NCBI GenBank assembly: GCA_017848435.1
Contig: JAFEHU010000073.1
Location: forward strand, 33,737-97,736
Source of the DNA: Burkholderiaceae bacterium
Lineage (GTDB): Bacteria; Pseudomonadota; Gammaproteobacteria; Burkholderiales; Burkholderiaceae_C
Length of the DNA stretch: 64,000 bases
Direction of reading: 5' to 3'
The stretch's first letter is position 1. Every line of letters starts with the position of its first letter. The notes under the pieces are model-generated. The model made no database searches and was not told the DNA's origin. It saw nothing but the letters and a program-made list of their open reading frames with translations. Both the position numbers and the translations under genes were made by a program. Positions 32,500 through 40,550 of this stretch are shown here, piece by piece.

Positions 32500-33006
32500 G
32501 TGACGCTAATTTTCAAGCTTATTCGTGGGTTAGCCTTAGTAGGAGCTAGCGGTGTAGCTCTTCTTTTGATAGCAGGTTGGGCGGGCTGGCTGCGCGGCAC
32601 ACCGCCCGCAGACCTGGGCGCGCGCGACGGCCGGCTGAAACCGCCATCGGCCACCGACAACAGCGTGACCAGCCAGGCCACGCTCTACCCCGACCACCCG
32701 CAACGGGCGTATGCCCAGATCGAACCCCTGCGCTACACCGGCGACGGCCCGGCCGCGATGGCCCGCCTCGCCACCCTGCTCGGCAGTTGGCCACGCACCA
32801 CCTTGGTCACCCGCCAGCCCGACTACCTCTACGCCCAGTGCGAAACACGCCTGCTGCGCTTCACCGACGACGTGGAGTTTCTGCTGGACGCAACGGCCAA
32901 CCTGATCCACGTCCGCTCCGCCAGCCGCATTGGCCGCAAGGACTTTGGCGTCAACCGGGCACGTGTGGAGGCCTTGCGTGTCGCATTTGGGCAAATGTCA
33001 CCTTAG
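32500..33006 (+). CDS. DUF1499 family membrane-anchored protein
   Basis: 168 residues from a GTG at 32500, preceded by AGGAG at five-base spacing. Residues 4-30 form a single membrane anchor (LVGASGVALLLIAGWAGWL). The rest matches DUF1499: a Thr/Pro segment (PPSATDNSVTSQATLYPDH), LRYTGDGPAAMARLATLL, then VEFLLDATANLIHVRSAS and the ending SRIGRKDFGVNRARVEALR. The function of the family is unknown. The anchor-coding bases (32511-32577) belong to the AT-rich dispersed repeat and use CTA, TTA, GTA and ATA codons. It lies eight bases after the HupE-like gene. Confidence 0.82.
   Translation: MTLIFKLIRGLALVGASGVALLLIAGWAGWLRGTPPADLGARDGRLKPPSATDNSVTSQATLYPDHPQRAYAQIEPLRYTGDGPAAMARLATLLGSWPRTTLVTRQPDYLYAQCETRLLRFTDDVEFLLDATANLIHVRSASRIGRKDFGVNRARVEALRVAFGQMSP
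32511..32577 (+). repeat. AT-rich dispersed mini-repeat, copy C (start of DUF1499 gene)
   Basis: Contains ATTTTCAAGC, TTAGCCTTAGTAGGAGC, TAGCGGTGTAGCT and TTTTGATAGCA, which align in order with the other copies. It sits from codon 4 onwards and supplies nearly the whole membrane anchor. Confidence 0.75.
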
Positions 33007-33094
33007 GGGTATTCAAGCTGGGCACAATGTGAGGCGGCGATAGCCACCATTCGAGTGGTTCAAGCCAACACCATTCACCCAGAGGAGACCCTTG

Positions 33095-34336
33095 ATGAAC
33101 AACCAGCAGGACACCTGCGTCCCGCCCCATCCCCAGAACGCCGCCCGCCGCCAGCTGCTGGCCGGCAGTGTCAGCGCAGTTGCTGCGCTCGGCCTGGGTG
33201 CTTTCAGCCGCAGCGCGGTGGCCCAGGCTGCCGCCCCCACCGCCGCCAAGCCCTTGCCACCCTACGTGGCCTGGAAAGACCCGGCCGCGATGATCGTGCA
33301 CACCAGCAGCACACTGGAAACACGCCGCAGCGCATTTGGCACCAGCGTCATCACGCCGAACGACCAGCTCTACATCCGCAACAACCTGCCCGCCCCCGGC
33401 CCCGAGATCGTGGCCGACCGCGACGCCTGGGAAGTGGCGGTGGAAGGCGTCAAGTCGCCGCGCAGCTTCACCGTCAAGGAACTCAAGTCCCTCGGCCTGG
33501 AAACCACCGCCATGGTGCTGCAGTGCTCCGGCAATGGCCGGGGTTATTTCCCGAGCAAACCCAGTGGCACCCCCTGGCAGGTGGGCGCGGCCGGCTGCGT
33601 GGTCTGGAGCGGCGTGCCGGTGCGCGCGGTGGTGGAAGCCACCGGTGGCCTGGTCGACGGCGTGCCCTACATGACCGGCACCGGCGGCGAGAAGCTGCCC
33701 GAAGGCGTGGACCCGAAGTCGGTGATGGTCGAGCGTTCGGTGCCCAAGGAAGCCATGGCCGACGCGCTGCTGGCCTGGGAAATGAACGGCGCCCCGATCC
33801 CCCTCGCCCACGGCGGCCCGCTGCGGTTGGTCGTGCCCGGCTACAACGGCGTCAACAACGTCAAGTACATCAAGCGGCTGGCCTTCACCGCGCAGCAGAG
33901 CGACGCCAAGATCCAGAGCACCGGCTACCGCATGTCGCCCCCCGGCCAGAAGGGCGATCCCAGCCAGCCGTCGATCTGGGAAATGGCACCCAAGTCGTGG
34001 ATCAATTCGCCCAACGCCGACACCGGCCCACTGCAGGCTGGCCTGGTGCAAATCAAGGGCGTGGGCTTTGGTGGCATGAACGCGGTGCGCGGCATCGATG
34101 TCTCGGTGGACGGCGGTCAGACCTGGGCAGCCGCCCGCCTGGTGGGCCCCGACCTCGGCAAGTACGCCTGGCGGCAGTTTGTGCTGGCCGTCAAACTGCC
34201 CGCCGGCACCCACACGCTGATGAGCCGGGTGACCGACGTGCGTGGCAACGTGCAGACCGAGCTGGCGCAGGAGAACACCGGCGGCTATTCCAACAGCAGC
34301 TGGCGTGACCACGCGGTGAAGGTCACCGTCGCATGA
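33095..34336 (+). CDS. sorA: Sulfite:cytochrome c oxidoreductase, molybdenum subunit (SorA-like)
   Basis: 413 residues from ATG 33095 with a GAGGAGA Shine-Dalgarno. The N-terminus has a Tat signal (ARRQLLAGS then a hydrophobic core to AVAQA), so the folded cofactor-loaded protein goes to the periplasm. The sulfite-oxidase Mo-pterin domain shows the Mo-ligand Cys144 in VLQCSGNGRGYF; the C-terminal dimerisation domain includes GVGFGGMNAVRGIDVSVDGG. The next gene, overlapping by four bases, encodes a monoheme cytochrome c, which fits the SorAB heterodimer that oxidises sulfite to sulfate. A YedY/MsrP role is less likely given the size and partner. Confidence 0.86.
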   Translation: MNNQQDTCVPPHPQNAARRQLLAGSVSAVAALGLGAFSRSAVAQAAAPTAAKPLPPYVAWKDPAAMIVHTSSTLETRRSAFGTSVITPNDQLYIRNNLPAPGPEIVADRDAWEVAVEGVKSPRSFTVKELKSLGLETTAMVLQCSGNGRGYFPSKPSGTPWQVGAAGCVVWSGVPVRAVVEATGGLVDGVPYMTGTGGEKLPEGVDPKSVMVERSVPKEAMADALLAWEMNGAPIPLAHGGPLRLVVPGYNGVNNVKYIKRLAFTAQQSDAKIQSTGYRMSPPGQKGDPSQPSIWEMAPKSWINSPNADTGPLQAGLVQIKGVGFGGMNAVRGIDVSVDGGQTWAAARLVGPDLGKYAWRQFVLAVKLPAGTHTLMSRVTDVRGNVQTELAQENTGGYSNSSWRDHAVKVTVA

Positions 34337-34650
34337 CAGCGATGCTGCGGCGCACGGTGGCCAGTGCCCTGCTGGCCACCGTGGCTTGGGGCGCACAGGC
34401 CCAGAACCTGATGGACGACGGCAAAAAACTGTTCACCCAGACGGCGGTACCCGCCTGTGCGGTCTGCCACACGCTGAAGCACGCCGGCGCAACCGGTGAG
34501 ATTGGCCCGGTGCTGGACGAGTTGAAGCCCGACGCCACACGGGTGGAAAAAGTCATCCGCAACGGGCTGGGCCAGATGCCCGCCTACAGCACGTTGAGCG
34601 ACGCGCAGATTCGGCTGCTGGCCCAGTACGTGGCCGCAGCAACCCAATAA
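34333..34650 (+). CDS. sorB: Monoheme cytochrome c, SorB-like electron acceptor
   Basis: A 105-residue exported cytochrome with a signal peptide ending near AQAQ, heme site CAVCH (Cys42, Cys45, His46) and likely axial Met82 in GLGQMPAYS. It overlaps the sulfite dehydrogenase gene (ATGA), so it is very probably the electron-accepting subunit that passes electrons to a soluble cytochrome c or oxidase. A rho-independent terminator follows 24 bases after the stop, closing the operon. Confidence 0.85.
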   Translation: MTAMLRRTVASALLATVAWGAQAQNLMDDGKKLFTQTAVPACAVCHTLKHAGATGEIGPVLDELKPDATRVEKVIRNGLGQMPAYSTLSDAQIRLLAQYVAAATQ

Positions 34651-34673
34651 GCCATCCCTTCGGGTCAGGGCAT

Positions 34674-34712
34674 GAAAAAAAGCGGCAGGGTCCTGGACCT
34701 TGCCGCTTTTTT
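34674..34712. terminator. Bidirectional terminator between sorB and clpA
   Basis: Arms AAAAAAGCGGCAGGGTCC and GGACCTTGCCGCTTTTTT with one G-T pair. A/T runs on both sides serve the convergent sorAB and clpSA transcripts. Confidence 0.85.
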
Positions 34713-34742
34713 GTTGGGGCGCCGAAGCGCCGGGCCAGCCGG

Positions 34743-37067
34743 TCAGCCCGCCGTGGCTTCTTCCGCTTCCGGCTTGGCCTTGCCCTCTTTCTTGGGCAGC
34801 GGCTGGATGTCGAGCTTGACCTCGGTTTTGGCCGGGTCGGTCTCGTCGATGTCCACCGTCAGGCGGCCACCGTCCACCAGTCGGCCGAACAGCAGCTCGT
34901 CGGCCAGCGCACGGCGGATGGTGTCCTGGATCAGGCGCTGCATCGGGCGCGCACCCATCAGCGGGTCGAAGCCCTTCTTCGCCAGGTGCTTGCGCAGGCC
35001 ATCGGTGAAGGTGACGTCGACCTTCTTCTCGGCGAGCTGGGTTTCCAGCTGCAGCAGGAACTTGTCCACCACCCGCAGGATGACGGTTTCGTCCAGCGCC
35101 TTGAAGCTGACCATGGCGTCCAGCCGGTTGCGGAACTCGGGCGTGAACAGCCGCTTGATGTCGGCCATTTCGTCGCCCGACTCGCGCGGGTTGGTGAAGC
35201 CGATGGTGGACTTGTTCATCGTCTCGGCGCCCGCGTTCGTTGTCATGATGATGATGACGTTGCGGAAGTCGGCCTTGCGCCCGTTGTTGTCGGTCAGCGT
35301 GCCGTGGTCCATCACCTGCAGCAGCACGTTGAAGATGTCCGGGTGCGCCTTCTCGATCTCGTCGAGCAGCAGCACACAATGCGGCTTCTTGGTCACGGCC
35401 TCGGTCAGCAGGCCACCTTGGTCAAAGCCCACGTAGCCCGGTGGCGCGCCGATCAGCCGGCTCACCGCATGGCGCTCCATGTACTCCGACATGTCGAAGC
35501 GGATCAGCTCGATGCCCATGATGTAGGCCAGCTGCTTGGCGGCTTCGGTCTTGCCGACGCCGGTGGGGCCGCTGAACAGGAAGGAGCCAATCGGCTTGTC
35601 GCCCTTGCCCAGACCCGAGCGCGCCATTTTCACGGCGCCAGCGAGCACGTCGAGGGCAGGGTCCTGGCCGAACACCACGCTCTTCAAGTCACGGTCCAGC
35701 GTCTTCAGCTTGCTGCGGTCGTCGTTGGACACATTGGCGGGCGGGATGCGGGCAATCTTGGCCACAATCTCTTCCACTTCCGTCTTGCTGATGGTCTTCT
35801 TGCGCTTGCTCGGTGGCAGGATGCGCTGGGCCGCGCCAGCCTCGTCGATCACGTCAATCGCCTTGTCGGGCAAGTGGCGGTCGTTGATGTACTTTGCGCT
35901 CAACTCGGCCGCTGCCTGCAGGGCCGCCACCGCGTACTTCACGCTGTGGTGCTCTTCAAAACGCGACTTCAGGCCCTTCAGGATTTCCACGGTTTCCTCG
36001 ACCGTCGGCTCGACCACATCGACCTTCTGGAAGCGGCGTGACAGGGCCGCGTCTTTCTCGAAGATGCCACGGTACTCGGTGAAGGTGGTGGCACCAATGC
36101 ACTTCATCGCGCCAGAGCTGAGCGCGGGCTTCAGCAGGTTGGACGCGTCCAGCGTGCCGCCCGACGCCGCACCAGCACCGATCAGCGTGTGGATTTCGTC
36201 GATGAACAAAATCGCGTTGGGCTTGTCTTTCAGCGACTTGAGCACGCCCTTCAGGCGTTGCTCAAAGTCACCGCGGTACTTGGTGCCCGCCAGCAAGGCC
36301 CCCATGTCGAGCGAGTACACCTGCGCTTCGGCCAGGATTTCCGGCACGTCTTTTTGTGTGATGCGCCAGGCCAGGCCCTCGGCAATGGCCGTCTTGCCCA
36401 CACCGGCTTCACCCACCAGCAGCGGGTTGTTCTTGCGGCGGCGGCACAGGATCTGGATGACGCGCTCGACCTCGTAGTGGCGGCCGATCAGCGGGTCGAT
36501 CTTGCCGTCCTTGGCCATCTGGTTCAGGTTCTGGGTGAACTGCTCCAGCGGCGACGATTTCTCGTTCTTCTCGCCGCCCTCTTCCTGCTCGGCATTGGCC
36601 TCGTTGGACTTGGCCGGCTCGGGTGGGTCGCTTTTCTTGATGCCGTGGGCAATGAAGTTCACCACGTCCAGCCGGGTCACGCCCTGCTGGTGGAGGTAGT
36701 ACACCGCGTGCGAATCCTTCTCGCCAAAGATGGCCACCAGCACGTTGGCGCCGGTGACTTCCTTCTTGCCATTGCCGGTGCTCTGCACATGCATGATGGC
36801 GCGCTGGATCACCCGCTGAAAACCGAGCGTGGGCTGCGTGTCCACGTCTTCGGTGCCGGCGACCTGCGGCGTGTTGTCCTTGATGAAGTTGGCCAGCGAC
36901 TTGCGCAGCTCGTCCAGGTTGGCCGAGCAGGCGCGCAGCACTTCGGCGGCGCTGGGGTTGTCCAGCAGGGCCAGCAGCAGGTGCTCCACCGTGATGAACT
37001 CGTGGCGCTGTTGCCGGGCCTCGACAAAAGCCATGTGCAGACTGACTTCCAATTCCTGGGCAATCAT
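34743..37067 (-). CDS. clpA: ATP-dependent Clp protease ATP-binding subunit ClpA
   Basis: 774 residues from the ATG at 37067, which has an AGGAAGA Shine-Dalgarno; the frame runs further upstream into clpS but that part is not ClpA. An N-domain (1-143) is followed by two AAA+ modules with Walker A motifs GEAGVGKT (219-226) and GPTGVGKT, Walker B motifs [11 protein letters not shown] and [12 protein letters not shown], and a ClpP-binding loop region in the second module. ClpA unfolds substrates, including N-end-rule proteins delivered by ClpS, for ClpP. clpS is 43 bases upstream. The C-terminus has an extra Lys/Glu-rich tail. Confidence 0.97.
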   Translation of the reverse strand: MIAQELEVSLHMAFVEARQQRHEFITVEHLLLALLDNPSAAEVLRACSANLDELRKSLANFIKDNTPQVAGTEDVDTQPTLGFQRVIQRAIMHVQSTGNGKKEVTGANVLVAIFGEKDSHAVYYLHQQGVTRLDVVNFIAHGIKKSDPPEPAKSNEANAEQEEGGEKNEKSSPLEQFTQNLNQMAKDGKIDPLIGRHYEVERVIQILCRRRKNNPLLVGEAGVGKTAIAEGLAWRITQKDVPEILAEAQVYSLDMGALLAGTKYRGDFEQRLKGVLKSLKDKPNAILFIDEIHTLIGAGAASGGTLDASNLLKPALSSGAMKCIGATTFTEYRGIFEKDAALSRRFQKVDVVEPTVEETVEILKGLKSRFEEHHSVKYAVAALQAAAELSAKYINDRHLPDKAIDVIDEAGAAQRILPPSKRKKTISKTEVEEIVAKIARIPPANVSNDDRSKLKTLDRDLKSVVFGQDPALDVLAGAVKMARSGLGKGDKPIGSFLFSGPTGVGKTEAAKQLAYIMGIELIRFDMSEYMERHAVSRLIGAPPGYVGFDQGGLLTEAVTKKPHCVLLLDEIEKAHPDIFNVLLQVMDHGTLTDNNGRKADFRNVIIIMTTNAGAETMNKSTIGFTNPRESGDEMADIKRLFTPEFRNRLDAMVSFKALDETVILRVVDKFLLQLETQLAEKKVDVTFTDGLRKHLAKKGFDPLMGARPMQRLIQDTIRRALADELLFGRLVDGGRLTVDIDETDPAKTEVKLDIQPLPKKEGKAKPEAEEATAG

Positions 37068-37110
37068 GGTTCTTCCTTTTACGCTTCTATTCGGCTGTGG
37101 CTGTGACTGC

Positions 37111-37461
37111 TCACGGCTCCACAGGTTCACTGACACATTGCAGCGGATGCCCGGCTTTCGCTGCGGCTGCACTGACCTGGTCCACTTTGGTGGCGGCCAC
37201 ATCCCGGGAGAACACCCCACAGACGCCACGCCCATCCAGATGAATCTTGAGCATGATCGCCGTTGCGGTCTCACGGTCTTTGTTGAAAAACTCCTGAATT
37301 ACCAGCACTACAAACTCCATCGGGGTGTAGTCGTCGTTCAGCAGCACCACTTGGTAGAGCTGCGGGGGCTGGATTTTCTGGGTGCGGCGCTCCATGACCA
37401 CGGCGTCGCCATTGTCGGGACGGGTGGGTTTGAACCCTGGAATCTCGGGGGTGGTCGCCAT
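37111..37461 (-). CDS. clpS: ATP-dependent Clp protease adaptor ClpS
   Basis: 116 residues from the ATG at 37461 (an alternative ATG three codons upstream is possible). The N-degron-binding fold is clear: [20 protein letters not shown] (Asn/Asp pocket and Met gate), then [19 protein letters not shown] with the conserved His. ClpS delivers proteins with Leu, Phe, Tyr or Trp N-termini to ClpA. It is directly upstream of clpA, the usual order. Confidence 0.96.
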   Translation of the reverse strand: MATTPEIPGFKPTRPDNGDAVVMERRTQKIQPPQLYQVVLLNDDYTPMEFVVLVIQEFFNKDRETATAIMLKIHLDGRGVCGVFSRDVAATKVDQVSAAAAKAGHPLQCVSEPVEP

Positions 37462-37563
37462 GGAAATCATTCTATCCGTCGCGTTTCAACTGACATGCTG
37501 CTATGGGAATTGGTGACGAAATTACGACAATCAAGCACCCCCCTTGGCGAAAATTTCACGCCA

Positions 37564-37595
37564 TAAAAAAAGCCGCTGGCATCCACCAGCGGCTC
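37564..37595 (-). terminator. Terminator downstream of icd
   Basis: On the minus strand, AGCCGCTGGTGGATGCCAGC continues to GGCT and a run of seven T. It lies about 40 bases after the icd stop. Confidence 0.85.
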
Positions 37596-37631
37596 GGGGC
37601 AAGGCACGCGCCAGGCGCGGCCTGCGGCTGC

Positions 37632-38885
37632 TTACATGTGGTCGATCATGACCTGGCCAAAACCAGAGCAGCTCACCTGCGTCGCGCCTTCCATCAGGCG
37701 GGCGAAATCGTAGGTGACCTTTTTGCTGTTGATCGACTTCTTCATCGAGCTGATGATGAGGTCGGCGGCTTCGATCCAGCCCATGTGGCGCAGCATCATT
37801 TCGGCCGAGAGGATTTCGGAACCGGGGTTCACGTAGTCCTTGCCCGCGTACTTGGGTGCCGTGCCGTGGGTGGCCTCAAACATCGCGATGGTGTCGCTCA
37901 GGTTGGCGCCAGGGGCAATGCCGATACCGCCCACTTGTGCGGCCAGCGCGTCGGACACGTAGTCGCCGTTCAGGTTCAGGGTGGCGATCACGCTGTACTC
38001 GGCCGGACGCAGCAGGATCTGCTGCAGGAAGGCGTCGGCGATGCTGTCCTTGACGGTGATGTCCTTGCCGGTCTTGGGGTTCTTGAATTTCATCCATGGG
38101 CCACCGTCGATCAGCTCGGCGCCGAACTCCTTGGCCGCCAGGCCATACGCCCAGTCACGGAAGCCACCTTCGGTGAACTTCATGATGTTGCCCTTGTGCA
38201 CGATGGTCACGCTGGGCTTGTCATTGTCGATGGCGTACTGGATGGCCTTGCGCACCAGACGCTCGGTGCCTTCACGCGAGACCGGCTTGATGCCGATGCC
38301 CGAGGTGGCAGGGAAACGGATCTTCTTGACGCCGAAGTCCTCTTGCAGGATCTTGATGAGCTTCTTGGCTTTGTCGCTCTCGGCTTCAAATTCGATGCCG
38401 GCGTAGATGTCTTCCGAGTTTTCGCGGAAGATCACCATGTTGGTTTTTTGCGGCTCTTTCACCGGGCTGGGCACGCCGTCAAAGTACTGGATCGGGCGCA
38501 GGCAGACGTAGAGGTCGAGTTCCTGGCGCAGGGCCACGTTCAGCGAACGGATGCCACCGCCCACGGGGGTGGTCAGCGGGCCCTTGATGGACACCACGTA
38601 GTCGCGCACTGCGTGCAGGGTTTCTTCGGGCAGCCAGACGTCCGGGCCATACACGTTGGTGGACTTCTCGCCGGCGTAAACCTCCATCCAGTGGATCTTT
38701 TTCTTGCCGCCGTAGGCCTTGGCCACGGCCGCGTCCACCACCTTGAGCATCACGGGGGTGATGTCGGCACCGGTGCCGTCGCCTTCGATGAAAGGAATGA
38801 TGGGCTGGTCAGGCACGTTCAGCGACATGTCGGCGTTAACCGTGATTTTTTGACCTTCGGTGGGCACTTTGATGTGCTGGTACAT
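37632..38885 (-). CDS. icd: NADP-dependent isocitrate dehydrogenase
   Basis: A 417-residue enzyme matching the E. coli Icd type (416). Motifs include [15 protein letters not shown], the substrate serine region [20 protein letters not shown], the Asp cluster [20 protein letters not shown] and [19 protein letters not shown], whose Lys and Tyr favour NADP. It converts isocitrate to 2-oxoglutarate in the TCA cycle. Monocistronic, with a terminator about 40 bases downstream. Confidence 0.97.
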   Translation of the reverse strand: MYQHIKVPTEGQKITVNADMSLNVPDQPIIPFIEGDGTGADITPVMLKVVDAAVAKAYGGKKKIHWMEVYAGEKSTNVYGPDVWLPEETLHAVRDYVVSIKGPLTTPVGGGIRSLNVALRQELDLYVCLRPIQYFDGVPSPVKEPQKTNMVIFRENSEDIYAGIEFEAESDKAKKLIKILQEDFGVKKIRFPATSGIGIKPVSREGTERLVRKAIQYAIDNDKPSVTIVHKGNIMKFTEGGFRDWAYGLAAKEFGAELIDGGPWMKFKNPKTGKDITVKDSIADAFLQQILLRPAEYSVIATLNLNGDYVSDALAAQVGGIGIAPGANLSDTIAMFEATHGTAPKYAGKDYVNPGSEILSAEMMLRHMGWIEAADLIISSMKKSINSKKVTYDFARLMEGATQVSCSGFGQVMIDHM

Positions 38886-39045
38886 GAACTGTCTCCGTTA
38901 ACGCTAGGGCTAGCTGGTTGGGTAAAGCAAAGATTATGCTCAAAAAATCTTTCACTGGCCTGTCAACGCCGGTCTACAGGCCGCGTTGAAGGTGGACCAT
39001 CCAGCAATTGACCGGGTGGAACATCCACAACACAGGAAGACTTCC

Positions 39046-39300
39046 ATGAGCAAAATCCTCGCCACCCTGATTGCATCGTTCTTTGCAGTGTCCACGGCTT
39101 TTGCTGCTGGTCATGCCGCTGCACCTGCTGCTGGCGCTTCTGCCGCCAAGCCAATGGCTTCTGAAGCCAAGCCAGCGAAAAAAGTGAAGAAAGAAAAGAA
39201 AGCCAAGAAAGAAGCCGCCGCACCTGCAGCGCCAGCGACCCCAGCCACACCGGCAACCCCTGCCACGCCCGCTGCACCGGCCAAGCCTGCTTCCAAGTAA
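39046..39300 (+). CDS. Small secreted Lys/Ala/Pro-rich protein
   Basis: 84 residues from ATG 39046. The signal peptide (MSKILATLIASFFAVSTAFA) is cut before AGHAAAPAAG. The mature part is low complexity: a Lys block (AKKVKKEKKAKKEAA) and then short PAT repeats (APATPATPATPATPAAPA). It is probably a periplasmic, intrinsically disordered polycation. No domain is recognised. A strong terminator follows 15 bases after the stop and a 160-bp gap precedes the start, so it is a free-standing expressed gene. The repeat tract is GC-rich and could vary in length between strains. Confidence 0.8.
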   Translation: MSKILATLIASFFAVSTAFAAGHAAAPAAGASAAKPMASEAKPAKKVKKEKKAKKEAAAPAAPATPATPATPATPAAPAKPASK

Positions 39301-39314
39301 GCCCGCCCGATCTG

Positions 39315-39343
39315 AAAATGCCCGCGCAAGCGGGCATTTTTGT
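39315..39343 (+). terminator. Terminator after the small secreted protein gene
   Basis: AAAATGCCCGC-GCAA-GCGGGCATTTTT: perfect arms with a GCAA loop and a T run. Confidence 0.9.
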
Positions 39344-39385
39344 TTGCGCGCATGATTTGCGGGCCAACCAACTCCCTTTGACTGT

Positions 39386-39856
39386 ATGAAGTACCGCGTG
39401 TTTCGCTCATGGCTTGTGGCCTGTTTGCTGCCGGTGGTGGCTGTCGCACAGGCACAAGACCAACCCCAAACCCATTTGCCACGGGTCAAGCTGTCTGTCG
39501 GCGTGCACCAGATCGACACCCAGGTGGCCGGCACGCCAGAGCAGCGCGCCACGGGCCTGATGTTCCGCAAGGCCATGCCACAGCACGAAGGCATGCTGTT
39601 CGTGTTTGACCAACCGGCCACGCAGTGTTTCTGGATGAAGAACACCCTGCTGCCGCTGACCGCCGCGTTTGTGGCGGACGACGGGCGCATCGTGAACCTG
39701 GTGGACATGGCACCGCAAAGCCTGGAGTCGCACTGCAGCACCCTGCCGGTGCGCTACGTGCTGGAAATGAACCAGGGCTGGTTTGCCAAAAAAGGGCTGC
39801 GGGCCGGCGCCCAGCTGGCCGGTCCACCGTTCGGCGCAGCCACCAAGCGGCCATGA
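39386..39856 (+). CDS. DUF192 family exported protein
   Basis: A 156-residue protein with a signal peptide (cut near VAQA) and one DUF192 domain: GVHQIDTQVAGTPEQRATGL, MFRKAMPQHEGMLFVFD, CFWMKNTLLPLTAAFV and VRYVLEMNQGWFAKKGL. The domain is widespread, usually periplasmic or lipid-anchored, and of unknown function. A bidirectional terminator overlaps its stop codon and separates it from the convergent sodB. Confidence 0.88.
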   Translation: MKYRVFRSWLVACLLPVVAVAQAQDQPQTHLPRVKLSVGVHQIDTQVAGTPEQRATGLMFRKAMPQHEGMLFVFDQPATQCFWMKNTLLPLTAAFVADDGRIVNLVDMAPQSLESHCSTLPVRYVLEMNQGWFAKKGLRAGAQLAGPPFGAATKRP

Positions 39857-39893
39857 AAAAGCCGGCCTGGGTTCGAACCCAGGCCGGCTTTTG
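39855..39893. terminator. Bidirectional terminator between DUF192 gene and sodB
   Basis: A perfect palindrome: AAAAAGCCGGCCTGGGTT with its exact complement. A and T runs flank it, so it serves both convergent genes. Its centre (GGTTCGAACC) resembles a tRNA T arm by chance. Confidence 0.9.
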
Positions 39894-39913
39894 TGTCAGG
39901 CGGGAGGAACCGC

Positions 39914-40495
39914 TCAGGCGAAGTTCTTCTCGGCAAATTGCCAGTTCACCAGCTTGTCGAGGAAGGTCTCGACGAACTTGGGGCGGGCGTTGCGGTAGTC
40001 GATGTAGTAGGCGTGTTCCCACACGTCCACGGTCAGCAGGGCTTTGTCGGCGGTGGTCAGCGGGGTGCCGGCCGGGCCGGTGTTGACGATGTCGACCGAA
40101 CCGTCGGCCTTTTTCACCAGCCAGGTCCAGCCGGAACCGAAGTTGCCGACCGCGCTCTTGACGAACGCTTCCTTGAACGCGGCATAGCTGCCCCACTTGG
40201 CCGTGATGGCTGCGGCCAATGCACCAGACGGCTCGCCACCGCCGGCGGGCTTCATGCAGCTCCAGAAAAAGGTGTGGTTCCATATCTGGGCGGCGTTGTT
40301 GTAGATGCCGCCGCTGGAGGTCTTGACGATCTCTTCCAGCGTCTTGCTTTCAAATTCGGTGCCTTTTTGCAGGTTGTTCAGGTTCACCACGTAGGCGTTG
40401 TGGTGCTTGCCGTGGTGGTACTCGAAGCTTTCCTGCGAGTAATGGGGGGCCAGCGCGTCGATCGCGTAGGGCAAGGGCGGCAGGGTGTGTTCCAT
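39914..40495 (-). CDS. sodB: Iron superoxide dismutase
   Basis: A 193-residue Fe/Mn-SOD. Metal ligands are His27 ([11 protein letters not shown]), His74 (IWNHTFFW), Asp157 and His161 ([13 protein letters not shown]). Gln70 in [12 protein letters not shown] is at the position that marks Fe-type enzymes. No signal peptide, so cytoplasmic. It dismutes superoxide. It stands alone between xseA (55 bases upstream on the same strand) and the terminator at 39855. Confidence 0.96.
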   Translation of the reverse strand: MEHTLPPLPYAIDALAPHYSQESFEYHHGKHHNAYVVNLNNLQKGTEFESKTLEEIVKTSSGGIYNNAAQIWNHTFFWSCMKPAGGGEPSGALAAAITAKWGSYAAFKEAFVKSAVGNFGSGWTWLVKKADGSVDIVNTGPAGTPLTTADKALLTVDVWEHAYYIDYRNARPKFVETFLDKLVNWQFAEKNFA

Positions 40496-40550
40496 GGGCT
40501 TCTCTCTTTTTCAGTGGGTGACAAAAATGGTGAATGAACGATTGTAGAAA

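Noticed and set aside
39855..39893. A tRNA-like T arm (GGTTCGAACC) near sodB, possibly a tRNA remnant or attachment site
   Set aside because: The surrounding sequence is one perfect palindrome with A/T runs, i.e. a bidirectional terminator. No anticodon or D arm is present.
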